Assembly: GCF_001905385.1 (NCBI RefSeq)
Contig: NZ_LIPF01000013.1
Coordinates: 62,001-126,000, forward strand
Direction: 5' to 3'
DNA: 64,000 nucleotides
DNA from: Streptomyces sp. CB02414
Lineage (GTDB): Bacteria > Actinomycetota > Actinomycetes > Streptomycetales > Streptomycetaceae
The position numbers were made by a program, and so were the translations under genes. The notes beneath the pieces are model-generated. The model was given only the letters and a program-made list of their open reading frames with translations. It did not search any database and had not been told where the DNA came from. This document shows positions 10,479 through 18,486 of the stretch, piece by piece; positions within the stretch are counted from its first letter, which is position 1, and every line of letters starts with the position of its first letter.

Positions 10479-11258
10479 ATGGCCCGCCCCACCCAGCGTG
10501 CCCGCACGCTCTCGCAGAACTTCCTCGCCGACCGCGCGGCGGCTGAGCGCGTTGCCCGGCTCGCCTCTCCCGACAGCCGTCACCCGTCCCTCGTCCTCGA
10601 AGTGGGTGCGGGCAAGGGCGCGCTCACCGTGCCGCTCGCCCGCCGCAGCCGGGAGCTGTACGCCTACGAGATCGACACCCGGCTCGTCCCCGGGCTCCGT
10701 GCCCGCTTCTCGGACACCCCCCACGTCCGCGTCGTCGCCGGTGACTTCCTCGCCGCGCGACCCCCGCGCACACCGTTCTCCGTCGCCGGGAACGTGCCGT
10801 TCTCCCGCACGGCGGACATCGTCGACTGGTGCCTCACCACACCCGGCCTCACCGACGCCACACTGATCACACAGTTGGAGTACGCCCGCAAACGCACCGG
10901 TGACTACGGCCGCTGGACCCTGCTGACGGTCCGCACCTGGCCCCAGCACGCATGGTGGCTGGCCGGGCGGGTGAGCCGGTACGGCTTCCGGCCCGCGCCC
11001 CGCGTCGATGCCGGAATCCTCCGCATCGAACGCCGCCCCACCCCGCTGCTCGCCGGCGCCGCTCACCGGAGCTGGCGGGACCTCGTCGAACTGGGCTTCT
11101 CCGGAGTCGGCGGATCGCTGCACGCCTCCTTGCGCCGGGCCCACCCGCGGCGCCGGGTGGACGCGGCGTTCCGGGCAGCACACCTGGATCCGGGCGCGCT
11201 CGTGGGCGAGGTGTCGCCCGAGCGGTGGCTGCGGCTGCACGCGGAGCTGACCGGATGA
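10479..11258 (+). CDS. lrm: 23S rRNA (adenine-N6) methyltransferase, Erm/Lrm type
   Basis: 259-residue SAM-dependent enzyme of the KsgA/Erm family, matching the S. lividans lincomycin-resistance methyltransferase (ErmO class), which monomethylates A2058 of 23S rRNA and gives lincosamide and some macrolide resistance. Motifs: LSQNFL at 11-16, the SAM site EVGAGKGALT at 41-50, YEID at 63-66, GDF at 88-90 and the catalytic NVPFSRT at 105-111. The ATG has AAGGA 9 nt upstream, which lies in a predicted helix. It is followed 47 bp later by mgt, the same pair known from S. lividans. Expression is probably drug-induced through the leader described above. Confidence 0.92.
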   Translation: MARPTQRARTLSQNFLADRAAAERVARLASPDSRHPSLVLEVGAGKGALTVPLARRSRELYAYEIDTRLVPGLRARFSDTPHVRVVAGDFLAARPPRTPFSVAGNVPFSRTADIVDWCLTTPGLTDATLITQLEYARKRTGDYGRWTLLTVRTWPQHAWWLAGRVSRYGFRPAPRVDAGILRIERRPTPLLAGAAHRSWRDLVELGFSGVGGSLHASLRRAHPRRRVDAAFRAAHLDPGALVGEVSPERWLRLHAELTG

Positions 11259-11269
11259 GCGCAAATGAG

Positions 11270-11299
11270 TTGTACGAGACGTCTCGTCTCGCATACGCT
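11270..11299 (+). promoter_or_regulatory. mgt promoter with palindromic operator
   Basis: TTGTAC (11270-11275), 18-bp spacer and TACGCT (11294-11299), with the mgt ATG 6 nt beyond, so the transcript should be leaderless. The spacer holds a perfect 14-bp palindrome ACGAGACGTCTCGT (11274-11287), the form of a TetR-family operator. No TetR gene is adjacent. Confidence 0.65.
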
Positions 11300-11305
11300 G
11301 TGCGC

Positions 11306-12508
11306 ATGACCAGCCCCGCTCACATCGCCATGTTCTCCATCGCCGCGCACGGCCACGTGAACCCCAGCCTGGAGGTGATCCGCGAGCTCGTCGCGCGAGG
11401 ACACCGGGTGACCTACGCGATCCCGCCCGCCTTCGCGGACAAGGTCGCCGAGGCGGGCGCCGAACCCAAGCTGTGGAACAGCACGCTGCCCGGCCCCGAC
11501 GCCGACCCGGAGGCGTGGGGGACCACGCTGCTGGACAACGTCGAGCCGTTCCTGAACGACGCGATCCACGCGCTCCCGCAGCTCGCCGAGGCGTACGAGG
11601 GCGACGAGCCGGACCTGATCCTGCACGACATCGCCTCCTACCCGGCCCGCGTCCTCGGCCACCGCTGGGACGTGCCCGTGGTCTCCCTCTCGCCGTGCAT
11701 GGTGGCGTGGGAGGGGTACGAGAAGGAGGTCGGCGAGCCGATGTGGGAGGAGCCGCTGAAGACCGAACGCGGCCAGGCGTACTACGCCCGCTTCCACGCC
11801 TGGCTGGAGGAGAACGGGATCACCATGCACCCGGACCCGTTCGTCGGCCGCCCGGCCCGCTCCCTGGTGCTGATCCCGAAGGCGCTCCAGCCCAACGCAG
11901 ACCGGGTGGACGAGAAGGCGTACACGTTCGTCGGCGCCTGCCAGGGCGACCGCACCGCCGAGGGGGAGTGGCGGCGTCCCGAGGGCGCCGGCAAGGTCGT
12001 CCTCGTCTCCCTCGGGTCGGCGTTCACGAAGCAGCCCGCCTTCTACCGTGAGTGCGTCGAGGCCTTCGCCGGGCTGCCCAACTGGCACGTGGTGCTCCAG
12101 ATCGGCAGGCACGTCGACGCCGGCGAGCTGGGCGCCGTACCGGAGAACGTGGAAGTGCGGTCGTGGGTGCCGCAGTTGGCGGTCCTCCAGCAGGCCGACC
12201 TGTTCGTCACCCACGCGGGCGCCGGCGGCAGTCAGGAGGGCCTGGCCACCGCCACGCCGATGATCGCCGTGCCGCAGGCCGCGGACCAGTTCGTCAACGC
12301 GGACATGCTCCAGGGGCTCGGCGTCGCCCGGCACCTCCCCACCGAGGAGGCCACCGCCGAGGCGCTGCGCACCGCCGGCCTCGACCTCGTCGACGACCCG
12401 GAGGTGGCGGGGCGTCTGAAGGAGATCCAGACCCGGATGGCACAGGAGGGCGGCACCCGGCGGGCCGCCGACCTGATCGAGGCCGAACTGGCGGCGGCGA
12501 GAGCCTGA
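11306..12508 (+). CDS. mgt: Macrolide glycosyltransferase
   Basis: 400-residue family-1 glycosyltransferase matching the S. lividans Mgt/OleD group, which uses UDP-glucose to glycosylate the 2'-OH of macrolide sugars and so inactivates the drug. The N-terminal acceptor domain begins AHIAMFSIAAHGHVNPSLEV, with the catalytic-type His in AAHGHVNP. The C-terminal nucleotide-sugar motif is FVTHAGAGGSQEGLATATP near residue 300, followed by PQAADQFVNADML. The ATG at 11306 is 6 nt from a TACGCT box, so this gene can be transcribed leaderless from its own promoter as well as by read-through from lrm. A strong terminator follows. Confidence 0.92.
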   Translation: MTSPAHIAMFSIAAHGHVNPSLEVIRELVARGHRVTYAIPPAFADKVAEAGAEPKLWNSTLPGPDADPEAWGTTLLDNVEPFLNDAIHALPQLAEAYEGDEPDLILHDIASYPARVLGHRWDVPVVSLSPCMVAWEGYEKEVGEPMWEEPLKTERGQAYYARFHAWLEENGITMHPDPFVGRPARSLVLIPKALQPNADRVDEKAYTFVGACQGDRTAEGEWRRPEGAGKVVLVSLGSAFTKQPAFYRECVEAFAGLPNWHVVLQIGRHVDAGELGAVPENVEVRSWVPQLAVLQQADLFVTHAGAGGSQEGLATATPMIAVPQAADQFVNADMLQGLGVARHLPTEEATAEALRTAGLDLVDDPEVAGRLKEIQTRMAQEGGTRRAADLIEAELAAARA

Positions 12509-12529
12509 CCGCACGGCGAGGAGAACACA

Positions 12530-12569
12530 CCGAGGGCCCGCCGGTTCCCCCGAACCGACGGGCCCTCGG
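12530..12569 (+). terminator. Terminator of the lrm-mgt unit
   Basis: Long hairpin: CCGAGGGCCCG (12530-12540) pairs with CGGGCCCTCGG (12559-12569). An inner stem CGGTT/AACCG closes a small loop. It is one of the strongest hairpins in the window. Confidence 0.85.
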
Positions 12570-12605
12570 CGTCCTTGCCCCCTCGTCGAGGACACGGGCC
12601 CCTTA

Positions 12606-12619
12606 CAACAACGTTGTTG
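12606..12619. promoter_or_regulatory. AT-rich perfect palindrome, orphan operator candidate
   Basis: CAACAACGTTGTTG is a 14-bp perfect palindrome in an A+T-rich pocket between the mgt terminator and the DUF1697 gene. Its form resembles MarR-type operators. It lies about 125 bp before the nearest promoter and no MarR gene is close. Confidence 0.45.
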
Positions 12620-12743
12620 AATAAGTCACAGGCGCGCGTAGTGGTTGAACCACGGACACCTCATCGGCGAAAGTGGCGCGCACGTCCGCCCGGCGCGCGG
12701 ACCCGGCCGTCGTGCCCGCCCCCACGGGGCACGACGGCCGTTC

Positions 12744-12749
12744 TATGGT
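12744..12749 (+). promoter_or_regulatory. Leaderless -10 box of the DUF1697 gene
   Basis: TATGGT followed by GTGCGC and then the ATG. The arrangement is the same as at mgt (TACGCT-GTGCGC-ATG). Confidence 0.6.
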
Positions 12750-12755
12750 GTGCGC

Positions 12756-13304
12756 ATGACGACGATGTACGCGGCGCTGCTGCGCGGGATCAACGTGGGC
12801 GGCGCGAAGAAGCTCCCGATGGCCGAGCTGCGCGCACTCCTGGAGGAGCTCGGCCACGACGCCGTACGCACCCATCTCCAGAGCGGACAGGCGGTGTTCG
12901 CGGCCGGGCACGGCGACGAGGATTCGCTGGCCGCCGAGTTGACGCGGGCGATCGAGAAGCGCTTCGGCTTCCCCGTGGACGTCATCGTCCGCGACCACGC
13001 CTACCTCGGGGCGGTCGCCGAGGCCTGCCCCTTCCCGGCCGCCGACCTGGAGCCCAAGCAGCTCCACGTCACCTACTTCTCCGCGCCGGTCGACGAGGAA
13101 CGCTTCTCGCCGGTCGACCGGTCCGCCTTCCAGCCGGAGGACTTCCGCCTCGGCGACCGCGCCCTGTACCTGTACGCGCCGAACGGCCTCGGCCGCTCCA
13201 AACTCGCCGAGGCCCTGGCCAAACCACGGCTCACCAAGGGCCTGATCGCCACCACCCGCAACTGGAACACCGTCACCAAGCTCGTGGAGCTGACCGGGGC
13301 CTGA
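12756..13304 (+). CDS. DUF1697 protein
   Basis: 182 residues, the usual length of DUF1697 proteins, whose biochemical role is unknown. The family signature YAALLRGINVGGAKKLPM is at residues 4-21, followed by LRALLEELGHDAVRTHLQSGQAVF and a C-terminal TTRNWNTVTKL. The frame is open upstream to 12645, but the TATGGT box 6 nt before this ATG and the match to the family N-terminus support 12756. It is convergent with the cbiX-like gene, 15 bp apart, with no obvious terminator between. Probably a cytoplasmic housekeeping protein. Confidence 0.88.
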   Translation: MTTMYAALLRGINVGGAKKLPMAELRALLEELGHDAVRTHLQSGQAVFAAGHGDEDSLAAELTRAIEKRFGFPVDVIVRDHAYLGAVAEACPFPAADLEPKQLHVTYFSAPVDEERFSPVDRSAFQPEDFRLGDRALYLYAPNGLGRSKLAEALAKPRLTKGLIATTRNWNTVTKLVELTGA

Positions 13305-13319
13305 GCAAGGCAGCCGGCC

Positions 13320-14063
13320 TCACGCCCCCATCGCCGCCAGCACCGGCACCGGTACCCGCGCCGCCTCGTACCGTTCCAGCAGCACCCGCGCCACCTCCGG
13401 CGAGGGACCGAGGACGTCGGCCAGTACGTCCGCCCCGGCCGCGCCCCGCGCGATGCGGTCCGGCAGGAAGCCCGGGGCCAGGACGTACGGGGCGACGGCC
13501 ACGCGGGCGCAGCCCAGCTCGCGCAGCTCCCGCACCGCGTCCTCGGTGCGGGGAAGGGATGCGGAGGCGAACGCAGGCCGCACGGCGCACCAACCGGTGT
13601 GCCGCCACTCCCGCGCGATTTCAGCGATCACTGCGATCGCCTCCGGGTCGGAGGACCCCGCCGAGGCCAGCACGACCCCGGTCGAGGACTTGTCGGCGGG
13701 CGTCAGGCCCGCCTCGTACAGGCGCCGTTCCAGCGCCGACAGGAGCAGGGGGGAGGGGCCGAGCACCTCCGCCTGGCGGATGCGCAGCCGCGGTGGCGCG
13801 TCCGCGAGGACCGCCGGGATGTCCGCCTTGGCGTGGAAGGCGCGGGTCAGCAGGAGGGGCAGGGCCACGACGTCCCGCACACCCTCCGTCGCCAGGGACT
13901 CCAGCACGCCCTGCACCGAGGGCACGTTGAAGTCCAAGAAGCCCGTCTCCACCCGTACGTCCGGGCGCAGCGACCTGACCCGGCGCACCAGGGCGTGCAC
14001 GGTCCGGGCGTGCCGCGGGTCGCGGCTGCCGTGGGCGATGACGAGGAGGACCGGAGCGGACAT
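13320..14063 (-). CDS. Sirohydrochlorin chelatase, CbiX/SirB type
   Basis: 247-residue class II chelatase of two CbiX-like halves. Such enzymes insert Fe or Co into sirohydrochlorin; in this operon ferrochelation for siroheme, the cofactor of the sulfite reductase, is the natural role. The N-terminus APVLLVIAHGSRDPRHA carries the metal-binding His. A second half begins near GVVLASAGSSDPEA, and APYVLAPGFLPDRI resembles the other conserved metal segment. The ATG at 14063 is 9 bp from the upstream permease stop. It is the last gene of the leftward sulfur operon. Reading the frame further upstream gives only nonsense overlapping the permease. Confidence 0.88.
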   Translation of the reverse strand: MSAPVLLVIAHGSRDPRHARTVHALVRRVRSLRPDVRVETGFLDFNVPSVQGVLESLATEGVRDVVALPLLLTRAFHAKADIPAVLADAPPRLRIRQAEVLGPSPLLLSALERRLYEAGLTPADKSSTGVVLASAGSSDPEAIAVIAEIAREWRHTGWCAVRPAFASASLPRTEDAVRELRELGCARVAVAPYVLAPGFLPDRIARGAAGADVLADVLGPSPEVARVLLERYEAARVPVPVLAAMGA

Positions 14064-14071
14064 GGCGCCTC

Positions 14072-14968
14072 TCAGCTCCTCACCAGCAGGCCGCGGCTGC
14101 GCAGCACCCACCGCTCCAGCGGACTGAAGATCAGCAGGTCGATGGCGATGCCGACGATCAGGATCAGGAGGATGGCCTCGAAGACCATGGCCATGTCGCT
14201 GGCGTTGCGGCCGTTCTCCAGGAGCTGGCCGAGGCCGATGCCCAGGTCGGGGAAGGACGCGATGATCTCGGCGGCCATGAGGGAGCGCCAGGAGAAGGCC
14301 CAGCCCTGCTTGAGGCCGGCGACGTAGCCGGGCAGCGCGGCCGGCAGGACGATGTGCCAGGTGCCCTTCAGGCCGGTGGCGCCCAGGGTGCGGCCGGCGC
14401 GGAGGAAGATCGGGGAGACCTGGTCGACGCCGGAGACGAGGCCGTTGGCGATGGAGGGCACCGCGCCGAGCAGGATGACGGCGTACATCATCGAGTTGTT
14501 CAGGCCCAGCCAGATCACGGCGGGCGGCACCCAGGCCACCGACGGCAGGGACTGGAGGCCGGACAGGATCGGGCCGATCGCCGCGCGCACGAACTTCACC
14601 CGTGCCACCAGCAGCCCCAGCGGCGTGCCGATCAGCAGCGCCAGCAGGAAGCCGGACAGGCCGCGCGAGACGCTGGTCCAGATGTAGCCGAGCAGTTCGC
14701 CCTGGAGCCACGCCTGGTGGACCACGGCCCAGACGTCGGACGGGGCGGGCAGCTTGGTGGGGTCGTCGACGATCTCGAAGGAGACCAGGCCCTGCCAGAC
14801 CGCCAGGACCAGGAGCACGGCGACGGTCGGGGGCAGGATCTTCTCCACGAGGGTCCGCCGGAAGGGCGTGCGGCCCTGCTGCACCGTCTCCAGCGCGTCC
14901 AGGCCCGCCTCCAGACCGGCGAGATCGCCGCCCTCCTTCGCGGGGCGCGTCGTGTCAGTGCTGGCCAT
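14072..14968 (-). CDS. ABC transporter permease, SsuC/TauC type
   Basis: 298-residue inner-membrane permease of a sulfonate/taurine-type importer. Hydrophobic helices start at PTVAVLLVLAVWQGLVSFEI, and the cytoplasmic EAA-like loop is RAGRTLGATGLKGTWHIVLP in the C-terminal half. The chosen ATG at 14968 overlaps the ATPase gene end by 14 bp, suggesting coupled translation. Together with the ATPase and the binding protein it forms a complete importer inside the cys operon. The substrate could be sulfonates or another organosulfur anion; sulfate is possible but these are not CysTWA-type proteins. Confidence 0.9.
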   Translation of the reverse strand: MASTDTTRPAKEGGDLAGLEAGLDALETVQQGRTPFRRTLVEKILPPTVAVLLVLAVWQGLVSFEIVDDPTKLPAPSDVWAVVHQAWLQGELLGYIWTSVSRGLSGFLLALLIGTPLGLLVARVKFVRAAIGPILSGLQSLPSVAWVPPAVIWLGLNNSMMYAVILLGAVPSIANGLVSGVDQVSPIFLRAGRTLGATGLKGTWHIVLPAALPGYVAGLKQGWAFSWRSLMAAEIIASFPDLGIGLGQLLENGRNASDMAMVFEAILLILIVGIAIDLLIFSPLERWVLRSRGLLVRS

Positions 14969-15749
14969 GGCGGCGGATCTCCCCACGCAGTTCTTCGGTG
15001 ATCTCGACGGACAGTTCCGCGACCTCGGCGTCCTCGATGCGCCGCGGCTGCGGGATGCCGACCGTCCACTGGCGGGCGATGCGCCCCGGGCGCGAGGACA
15101 GCAGCACCACGCGCTCGGCGAGCCGGACGGCCTCGCGCACGTTGTGGGTGACGAAGAGGACGGACAGCCGTGTCTCGCGCCAGATGCGGGTCAGTTCGTC
15201 GTGCAGGACGTCGCGGGTGATGGCGTCGAGCGCGGCGAAGGGCTCGTCCATCAGCAGGAGCTTGCTCTCCTGGGCGAGTGCCCGGGCCATCGCGACCCGC
15301 TGGCGCATGCCGCCGGACAGCTCGTGCACCCGCTTGCCGTGCGCGCCCCCCAGCCGTACGAGTTCGAGGAGTTCCTCCGCCTTGCCGCGGCGCTCGGACT
15401 TGGGCACGCCGCGCAGCTTCAGGGCGAGTTCGACGTTCTTGCCGGCCGTCAGCCACGGGAACAGGGCGTGTTCCTGGAACATCAGGGCCGGACGCCCGTC
15501 CGTGGTGATCGAACCGACGCTGGGCCTGTCCAGGCCCGCCACCAGGTTCAGCAGCGTGGACTTGCCGCAGCCGGAGGCCCCCAGGAGGGTGACGAACTCG
15601 CCGGGCGCGACATCGAGGGAGATGTCGTCCAGCACGAGCTGCTGCCCCGCGGGGCCGGCGAACGACTTGGAGACATGCTCGATCCGGGCGGCGTGCGTGG
15701 CCGCCGCGGTGCCCTCGTCGGCCTTGGCGAGGGTCGTGGTCGTGGCCAT
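14955..15749 (-). CDS. ABC transporter ATP-binding protein, SsuB/TauB type
   Basis: 264-residue ATPase of the sulfonate-type importer. Walker A is GASGCGKSTLL near residue 58, the Q-loop is in LMFQEHALFPW, the signature is LSGGMRQRVAMARAL and Walker B is LLLMDEPFAALD; the switch His is in FVTHNV. AGGAGG lies 8 nt before the ATG at 15749 and excludes the GTG three codons upstream. It lies between the binding protein and the permease and overlaps the permease start. Confidence 0.93.
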   Translation of the reverse strand: MATTTTLAKADEGTAAATHAARIEHVSKSFAGPAGQQLVLDDISLDVAPGEFVTLLGASGCGKSTLLNLVAGLDRPSVGSITTDGRPALMFQEHALFPWLTAGKNVELALKLRGVPKSERRGKAEELLELVRLGGAHGKRVHELSGGMRQRVAMARALAQESKLLLMDEPFAALDAITRDVLHDELTRIWRETRLSVLFVTHNVREAVRLAERVVLLSSRPGRIARQWTVGIPQPRRIEDAEVAELSVEITEELRGEIRRHGQH

Positions 15750-15785
15750 GGTCGTCACCTCCTGGGGACGGGTCGGGTTCCGGGC

Positions 15786-16889
15786 TTACTTGACGCCGAG
15801 TCCGGCGTCGTCGACCGCGGGCTCGCCCTTGGCCTTGAGGACCTTGTTGAGCAGCGTGAGGTCGTAGATGCCGTTCAGGTCGGGCTGCTCCAGCAGGCCC
15901 GCCTCGACGGCGTGGTCGGCCTGCGCGTCGAGGGTGGCGGCCAGCGGGTCGTCGGTGAGCCGGATCGACTCCCACGCCGGGTCCAGGACGCCGGCGGGCA
16001 GGGCCTTGCCGGTGTCCTTCTCCAGCTGCGCGTTCGCCGCGGCCTTGGCGTCGTCGGGGTTGGCCTCGATCCACTCGTTGGTGTCGACCGACGCCCTCAG
16101 CACCGCCTCGACGACCTTCGGGTGCTCCTTGAGGAACTCCTGTCGCACGATGATGTTCGTGATCACGAACTTCTCGTCCGGCCATAGCGTCGACTCGTCC
16201 AGCAGCACCTTGCCGCCCTGGGCGACCAGCCGGGAGGCGGTCGGCTCCGGCACCCACGCACCGTCGACGGAACCGGACTGGAAGGCGTCCGGGGTCACCT
16301 TGTTGTCACTGCGGACGACCGTCACATCGCCCTTGCCGCTGAGCGCGTCGACCTTCCAGCCCCGCTCGGCCACCCAGTTGAGGAACGCGACGTCCTGCGT
16401 GTTGCCGAGCTGAGGGGTGGCGATGCGCTTGCCCTTGACGTCCTCCAACGACTTGATCTTGTCCGGGTTCACCACCAGCTTCACCCCGCCGGAGGCCGAA
16501 CCGCCGATGATCCGCAGGTTCTTGCCCTCCGACTTGGCGTAGCCGTTGATCGCCGGCGACGGGCCGATCCAGCCGATGTCGATGGAACCGGAGTTCAGCG
16601 CCTCGATCTCGGACGGGCCCGCGCTGAAGACCGCGTACTTGGCCTCGGTGGCGCCCAGCTCCTTCTGGAAGAAGCCCTTCTGGTTGCCGACCAGCGGCGT
16701 GGCGTGCGTGATGTTGCCGAAGTACCCGACCCGGACCGAGTCGAGGCCGTCGATCTTCTCGGCCCCGGCGGCGATCTCCACGCCCCCGTCGTCCTTGGCC
16801 TGGGAGCCGTACCCGCAGCCGGCGAGGACCAGCAGCGGCAGCGCGGCGAGGACCGCCAGGGTGCGGCGCAGGGGCTTGGTGGCAGGCAC
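15786..16889 (-). CDS. Sulfonate/nitrate-type substrate-binding lipoprotein
   Basis: 367-residue periplasmic-type binding protein anchored by a lipoprotein signal (RRTLAVLAALPLLVLAGCGY). The mature domain belongs to the SsuA/TauA/NMT1 group: VGYFGNITHATPLVGNQKGF, SGSIDIGWIGPSPAINGY and the hinge KRIATPQLGNTQDVAFLNWV are typical. The GTG at 16889 has GAGAGGAAC about 7 nt upstream. An in-frame codon at 16922 would add an implausible Pro-rich N-tail. It is the first gene of the importer, 239 bp after cysN, and that gap may hold an extra promoter or a regulatory ORF. Confidence 0.9.
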   Translation of the reverse strand: MPATKPLRRTLAVLAALPLLVLAGCGYGSQAKDDGGVEIAAGAEKIDGLDSVRVGYFGNITHATPLVGNQKGFFQKELGATEAKYAVFSAGPSEIEALNSGSIDIGWIGPSPAINGYAKSEGKNLRIIGGSASGGVKLVVNPDKIKSLEDVKGKRIATPQLGNTQDVAFLNWVAERGWKVDALSGKGDVTVVRSDNKVTPDAFQSGSVDGAWVPEPTASRLVAQGGKVLLDESTLWPDEKFVITNIIVRQEFLKEHPKVVEAVLRASVDTNEWIEANPDDAKAAANAQLEKDTGKALPAGVLDPAWESIRLTDDPLAATLDAQADHAVEAGLLEQPDLNGIYDLTLLNKVLKAKGEPAVDDAGLGVK

Positions 16890-17021
16890 GGGAGGTGTTC
16901 CTCTCGTTGGCCCGGCGCTCACGCCTGTCGGTTGGTCCGAGGTGTCAGGTCGTGGCCGGGAGATCGGCGGGTTCGCGTCTACGGCGGTGCGGGGTGAGGG
17001 CGCGCGAGCGGTGCGCGTACG

Positions 17022-17126
17022 TCACCTGCCACATCGCCCGACGCCGCCCTGCCCACTCCCCAGGGCGCCGCTGCCGACGCGGCCGCCCTCCTTCGCGAAC
17101 GTGGCATAGAAGTCCCGGGAACCCAT
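17022..17126 (-). CDS. Small ORF after cysN with C-terminal GRCGR (34 aa, uncertain)
   Basis: An ATG two bases after the cysN stop opens a 34-codon ORF starting MGSRDFYATFAKEGG and ending GVGRCGR. It lies between cysN and the ABC binding-protein gene. A single Cys codon three codons before the stop is reminiscent of cysteine-sensing leader ORFs, but composition is Gly-rich and no strong ribosome binding site is present. It may be chance. I list it because the gap is otherwise unexplained. Confidence 0.25.
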   Translation of the reverse strand: MGSRDFYATFAKEGGRVGSGALGSGQGGVGRCGR

Positions 17127-17128
17127 GG

Positions 17129-18484
17129 CTAGAAGTCCCACCCGTCGTCGTCCGCCCCGTCCTTGACCGGCTCCGGCGCCGCGAAGGACTCGCCGGCCAT
17201 GCCCGCGGTGAGGGTGGTGCCGTCGCTCGGGTCGATCAGGATGAAGGAACCGGTGCGGCGGGAGTCGGCGTAGGAGTCGGCGGGCAGCGGCTCCGCCGTG
17301 CGGATCTTGACGCGGCCGATGTCGTTGGCGACGAGCTTCCCGGGGTGCGGGTGCAGGGACAGGTCGTCCAGCGTGAGCCGGGCCGGAATGTCCTTGACGA
17401 TCGCCTTGACCGTGCGCGTGCCGTGCTTGAGGAGCACCCGGTGGCCCACGGTGAGTGGCGCGTCGGCGACGTGGCAGACCGTCGCCTCGACGTCCTGGGT
17501 GGTCTCCGGCGCGTCCTTGCTGGGCACGATCAGGTCGCCGCGCGAGACGTCGATGTCGTCCTCGAGCAGCAGCGTCACCGACTGCGGCGTCCAGGCCGCC
17601 TCGACCGGCTCGCCCAGCAGGTCGATGCCGGACACCTTCGAGGTGCGGCCCGACGGCAGGACGGTCACCTCGTCGCCGACGCGGAAGGTGCCGGCGGCGA
17701 TCTGGCCCGCGTAGCCGCGGTAGTCGGGGTGCTCGGCGGTGCGCGGGCGGATCACGTACTGCACGGGCAGCCGGGCGTGGCAGTGCGCCAGGTCGTGGCT
17801 GACCGGCACCGTCTCCAGGTGCTCCAGCACCGTCGGGCCGCCGTACCAGTCCATGACCGCCGACGCCTCCACGACGTTGTCGCCGGCCAGCGCCGAGATC
17901 GGGATCGCGGTGACCTCCGGGACGCCCAGCTCGGTCGCGTACGCCGTGAACTCCTCGGCGATCGCGGCGAAGACGGACTCCTGGTAGTCGACCAGGTCCA
18001 TCTTGTTGACGGCGAGGACGACGTGCGGGACGCGCAGCAGCGCGGCGATCGCGGCGTGCCGGCGGGTCTGCTCTACGACGCCGTTGCGGGCGTCGACCAG
18101 GATGACGGTCAGTTCGGCGGTGGAGGCGCCGGTGACCATGTTCCGGGTGTACTGCACGTGCCCGGGGGTGTCGGCGAGGATGAACCGGCGGCGCGGGGTG
18201 GCGAAGTAGCGGTAGGCCACGTCGATGGTGATGCCCTGCTCGCGCTCGGCCCGCAGGCCGTCGGTGAGCAGCGCGAGGTCCGGGGCGTCCTGGCCGCGGC
18301 TCGCGGAGGCGCGCTCGACGGCCTCCAGCTGGTCGGTGAGGACCGACTTGGAGTCGTGCAGGAGCCGGCCCACCAGCGTGGACTTGCCGTCGTCGACCGA
18401 GCCGGCGGTGGCGAACCGGAGCAGGGTCGTCTCCGACAGCTGCCAGACCGACAGCGGCTCGACGGGTTCCGTGGTGCTGGTCAT
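17129..18484 (-). CDS. cysN: Sulfate adenylyltransferase subunit 1 (GTPase) CysN
   Basis: 451-residue EF-Tu-like GTPase that drives ATP sulfurylase (CysD) to make adenosine 5'-phosphosulfate. G1 is AGSVDDGKSTLVGRLL near residue 27, the switch/G2 region contains EREQGITIDVAYRYF, G3 is LADTPGHVQYT near 105 and G4 is VNKMDLVDY near 161. Beta-barrel domains follow. It lacks a fused APS kinase, consistent with the separate cysC. The gene starts 2 bp after the cysD stop. Confidence 0.96.
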   Translation of the reverse strand: MTSTTEPVEPLSVWQLSETTLLRFATAGSVDDGKSTLVGRLLHDSKSVLTDQLEAVERASASRGQDAPDLALLTDGLRAEREQGITIDVAYRYFATPRRRFILADTPGHVQYTRNMVTGASTAELTVILVDARNGVVEQTRRHAAIAALLRVPHVVLAVNKMDLVDYQESVFAAIAEEFTAYATELGVPEVTAIPISALAGDNVVEASAVMDWYGGPTVLEHLETVPVSHDLAHCHARLPVQYVIRPRTAEHPDYRGYAGQIAAGTFRVGDEVTVLPSGRTSKVSGIDLLGEPVEAAWTPQSVTLLLEDDIDVSRGDLIVPSKDAPETTQDVEATVCHVADAPLTVGHRVLLKHGTRTVKAIVKDIPARLTLDDLSLHPHPGKLVANDIGRVKIRTAEPLPADSYADSRRTGSFILIDPSDGTTLTAGMAGESFAAPEPVKDGADDDGWDF

Positions 18485-18486
18485 GT

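Noticed and set aside
13320..14711. A 463-residue N-terminally extended CbiX-like protein
   Set aside because: The added region is the permease gene read in a wrong frame; the ATG at 14063 gives the normal family N-terminus.
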